From Anaerolineales bacterium UBA4826 (GTDB taxonomy: Bacteria; Chloroflexota; Anaerolineae; UBA4142): a stretch of 5,771 nucleotides of DNA. Position numbers and translations under genes: made by a program. This document shows positions 5,098-5,771 of the stretch, in pieces. Within the stretch, counting starts at the first letter, position 1. Every line of letters begins with the position of its first letter. Where the stretch lies: positions 29,043 to 34,813 of the forward strand of contig DHFK01000146.1 in assembly GCA_002400365.1 (NCBI GenBank). The letters are read 5' to 3'. Below the pieces are notes generated by a model. The model saw nothing but the letters and a program-made list of their open reading frames with translations. It searched no databases and was not told where the DNA came from.

Positions 5098-5771
5098 GCG
5101 GGCTTGCTGCAATAGTTCACCGGCTCGGTGAAGGTCAAGCCGAATTGCTTCAGCCGGGCGGGGTTCCATTGAGCCACCGGCGCGCAACGCTGGACGACGA
5201 ACCCGGCTTGTCTCAAGCGAGCGTAGTAATCTTCACCGTAAATCCGCACGTGCCCCGGCGCGCCAAAAATCTGCCCGCCTTCCGCCACCGCGGCAGGCGG
5301 CGGGTCTTCGCGCGTCACGCGCGCATTGATCGGCGCTTGGAGAATCGCCCAGCCCTCCGGTCGCAATACCCGGAAAAGTTCGCGCATTGCCGCGCCGTCG
5401 TCCGGGATGTGCTCTAGCACGTGCGAACAGTAGATCACGTCGAACGCGGCATTTGCAAAGCCCAGGGCGGTCAGGTCGCCGCGGACCATTGCGCCGGGTC
5501 TGAGGTCCGCGGTGACGTACTCGATGGCTGGCTGTTTGGAAAAGACGCCCGCGAAGCAAGGTTCGGGCGCGACGTGCAACATGCGCTTGCGCGGCGGCGC
5601 AAACAAATTGGTTTGCTCTCGCATGAAAAGATACACCAGGCGATGCCGCTCCAGCGATCCGCAAAACGGACACAGCGCGTTCGGTCTGGGATTGACGCCG
5701 TACGGGAAAAAGATTCGCGGATGGCGCTGGCAGATGAGGCAATCGCGCGCCGTCTCCCGCTGCCACAACTC
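5094..5771 (-). CDS. Class I SAM-dependent methyltransferase with N-terminal Cys4 segment (5' end cut)
   Basis: The 225 visible residues run in from the right edge. The in-frame TTG at 5768 has only three upstream bases in view, so the real start is probably outside. Near the N-terminus, CLIC and CPFC (20 residues between the pairs) form a likely zinc ribbon, followed by GSLERHRLVYLF. The Rossmann methyltransferase core follows: MLHVAPEP (a non-glycine motif I, near residues 63-70 counting from the TTG), YVTADL with an acidic end to strand 2, GDLTALGFANAAFDVIYCSH, VLEHIPDD, then ELFRVLRPEGWAILQAP. This matches a group of Methyltransf_11-like proteins often found in polysaccharide clusters, where the HVAPEP form of motif I is usual as I recall. 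Its target, perhaps a glycan sugar, is inferred only from the neighbouring glycosyltransferases. It ends in TGA overlapping the next ATG. Confidence 0.88.
   Translation of the reverse strand, partial: ELWQRETARDCLICQRHPRIFFPYGVNPRPNALCPFCGSLERHRLVYLFMREQTNLFAPPRKRMLHVAPEPCFAGVFSKQPAIEYVTADLRPGAMVRGDLTALGFANAAFDVIYCSHVLEHIPDDGAAMRELFRVLRPEGWAILQAPINARVTREDPPPAAVAEGGQIFGAPGHVRIYGEDYYARLRQAGFVVQRCAPVAQWNPARLKQFGLTFTEPVNYCSKPA

Noticed and set aside
5098..5187. N-terminal extension of the GT4 gene to an upstream start at 5187
   Set aside because: The added 30 residues overlap the methyltransferase C-terminus in another frame and precede the conserved first strand. The ATGA overlap at 5097 explains the start better.

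Overview
The window is a tightly packed block of genes, all on the minus strand, for building or decorating a cell-surface glycan. Base composition is GC-rich. The tandem YfhO-type membrane proteins and the dispersed palindromic repeats (a TGTCATTTCGAG family and a CACAGAG/CTCTGTG family) suggest an uncultured Chloroflexota bacterium, perhaps of the Anaerolineae. That placement rests on remembered repeat and gene styles, not on any marker gene.

In transcription order (right to left): (1) a class I SAM methyltransferase with an N-terminal Cys4 zinc-ribbon-like segment, cut by the right edge; (2) a GT4-type (group 1) glycosyltransferase whose start overlaps the methyltransferase stop as ATGA; (3) a family 2, WbbL-like glycosyltransferase starting at TTG inside the end of the previous gene; (4) after a 9-nt gap, a large YfhO-family membrane protein split into two frames; (5) after a 155-nt spacer made almost wholly of repeats, the first 118 codons of a second YfhO-like protein, cut by the left edge. 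The overlaps and short gaps indicate one operon for at least the first four genes. A plausible division of labour is that the cytoplasmic enzymes assemble and modify a lipid-linked glycan and the YfhO proteins transfer sugars on the outer face of the membrane. The substrates cannot be read from the sequence.

The most notable feature is the split YfhO gene (512-3101). It carries two separate repeat insertions. One is a 107-bp palindromic element (2310-2416) with a 12-bp perfect terminal inverted repeat and three inner hairpins, a cloverleaf-like fold that is read through in frame. The other is a block at about 1857-1999, made of a two-copy 57-bp tandem repeat and a G-rich 8-bp minisatellite, and the reading frame changes within or next to it. 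Both halves on either side are otherwise well-conserved YfhO sequence. No promoter, tRNA, rRNA, CRISPR array or transposase gene was found.
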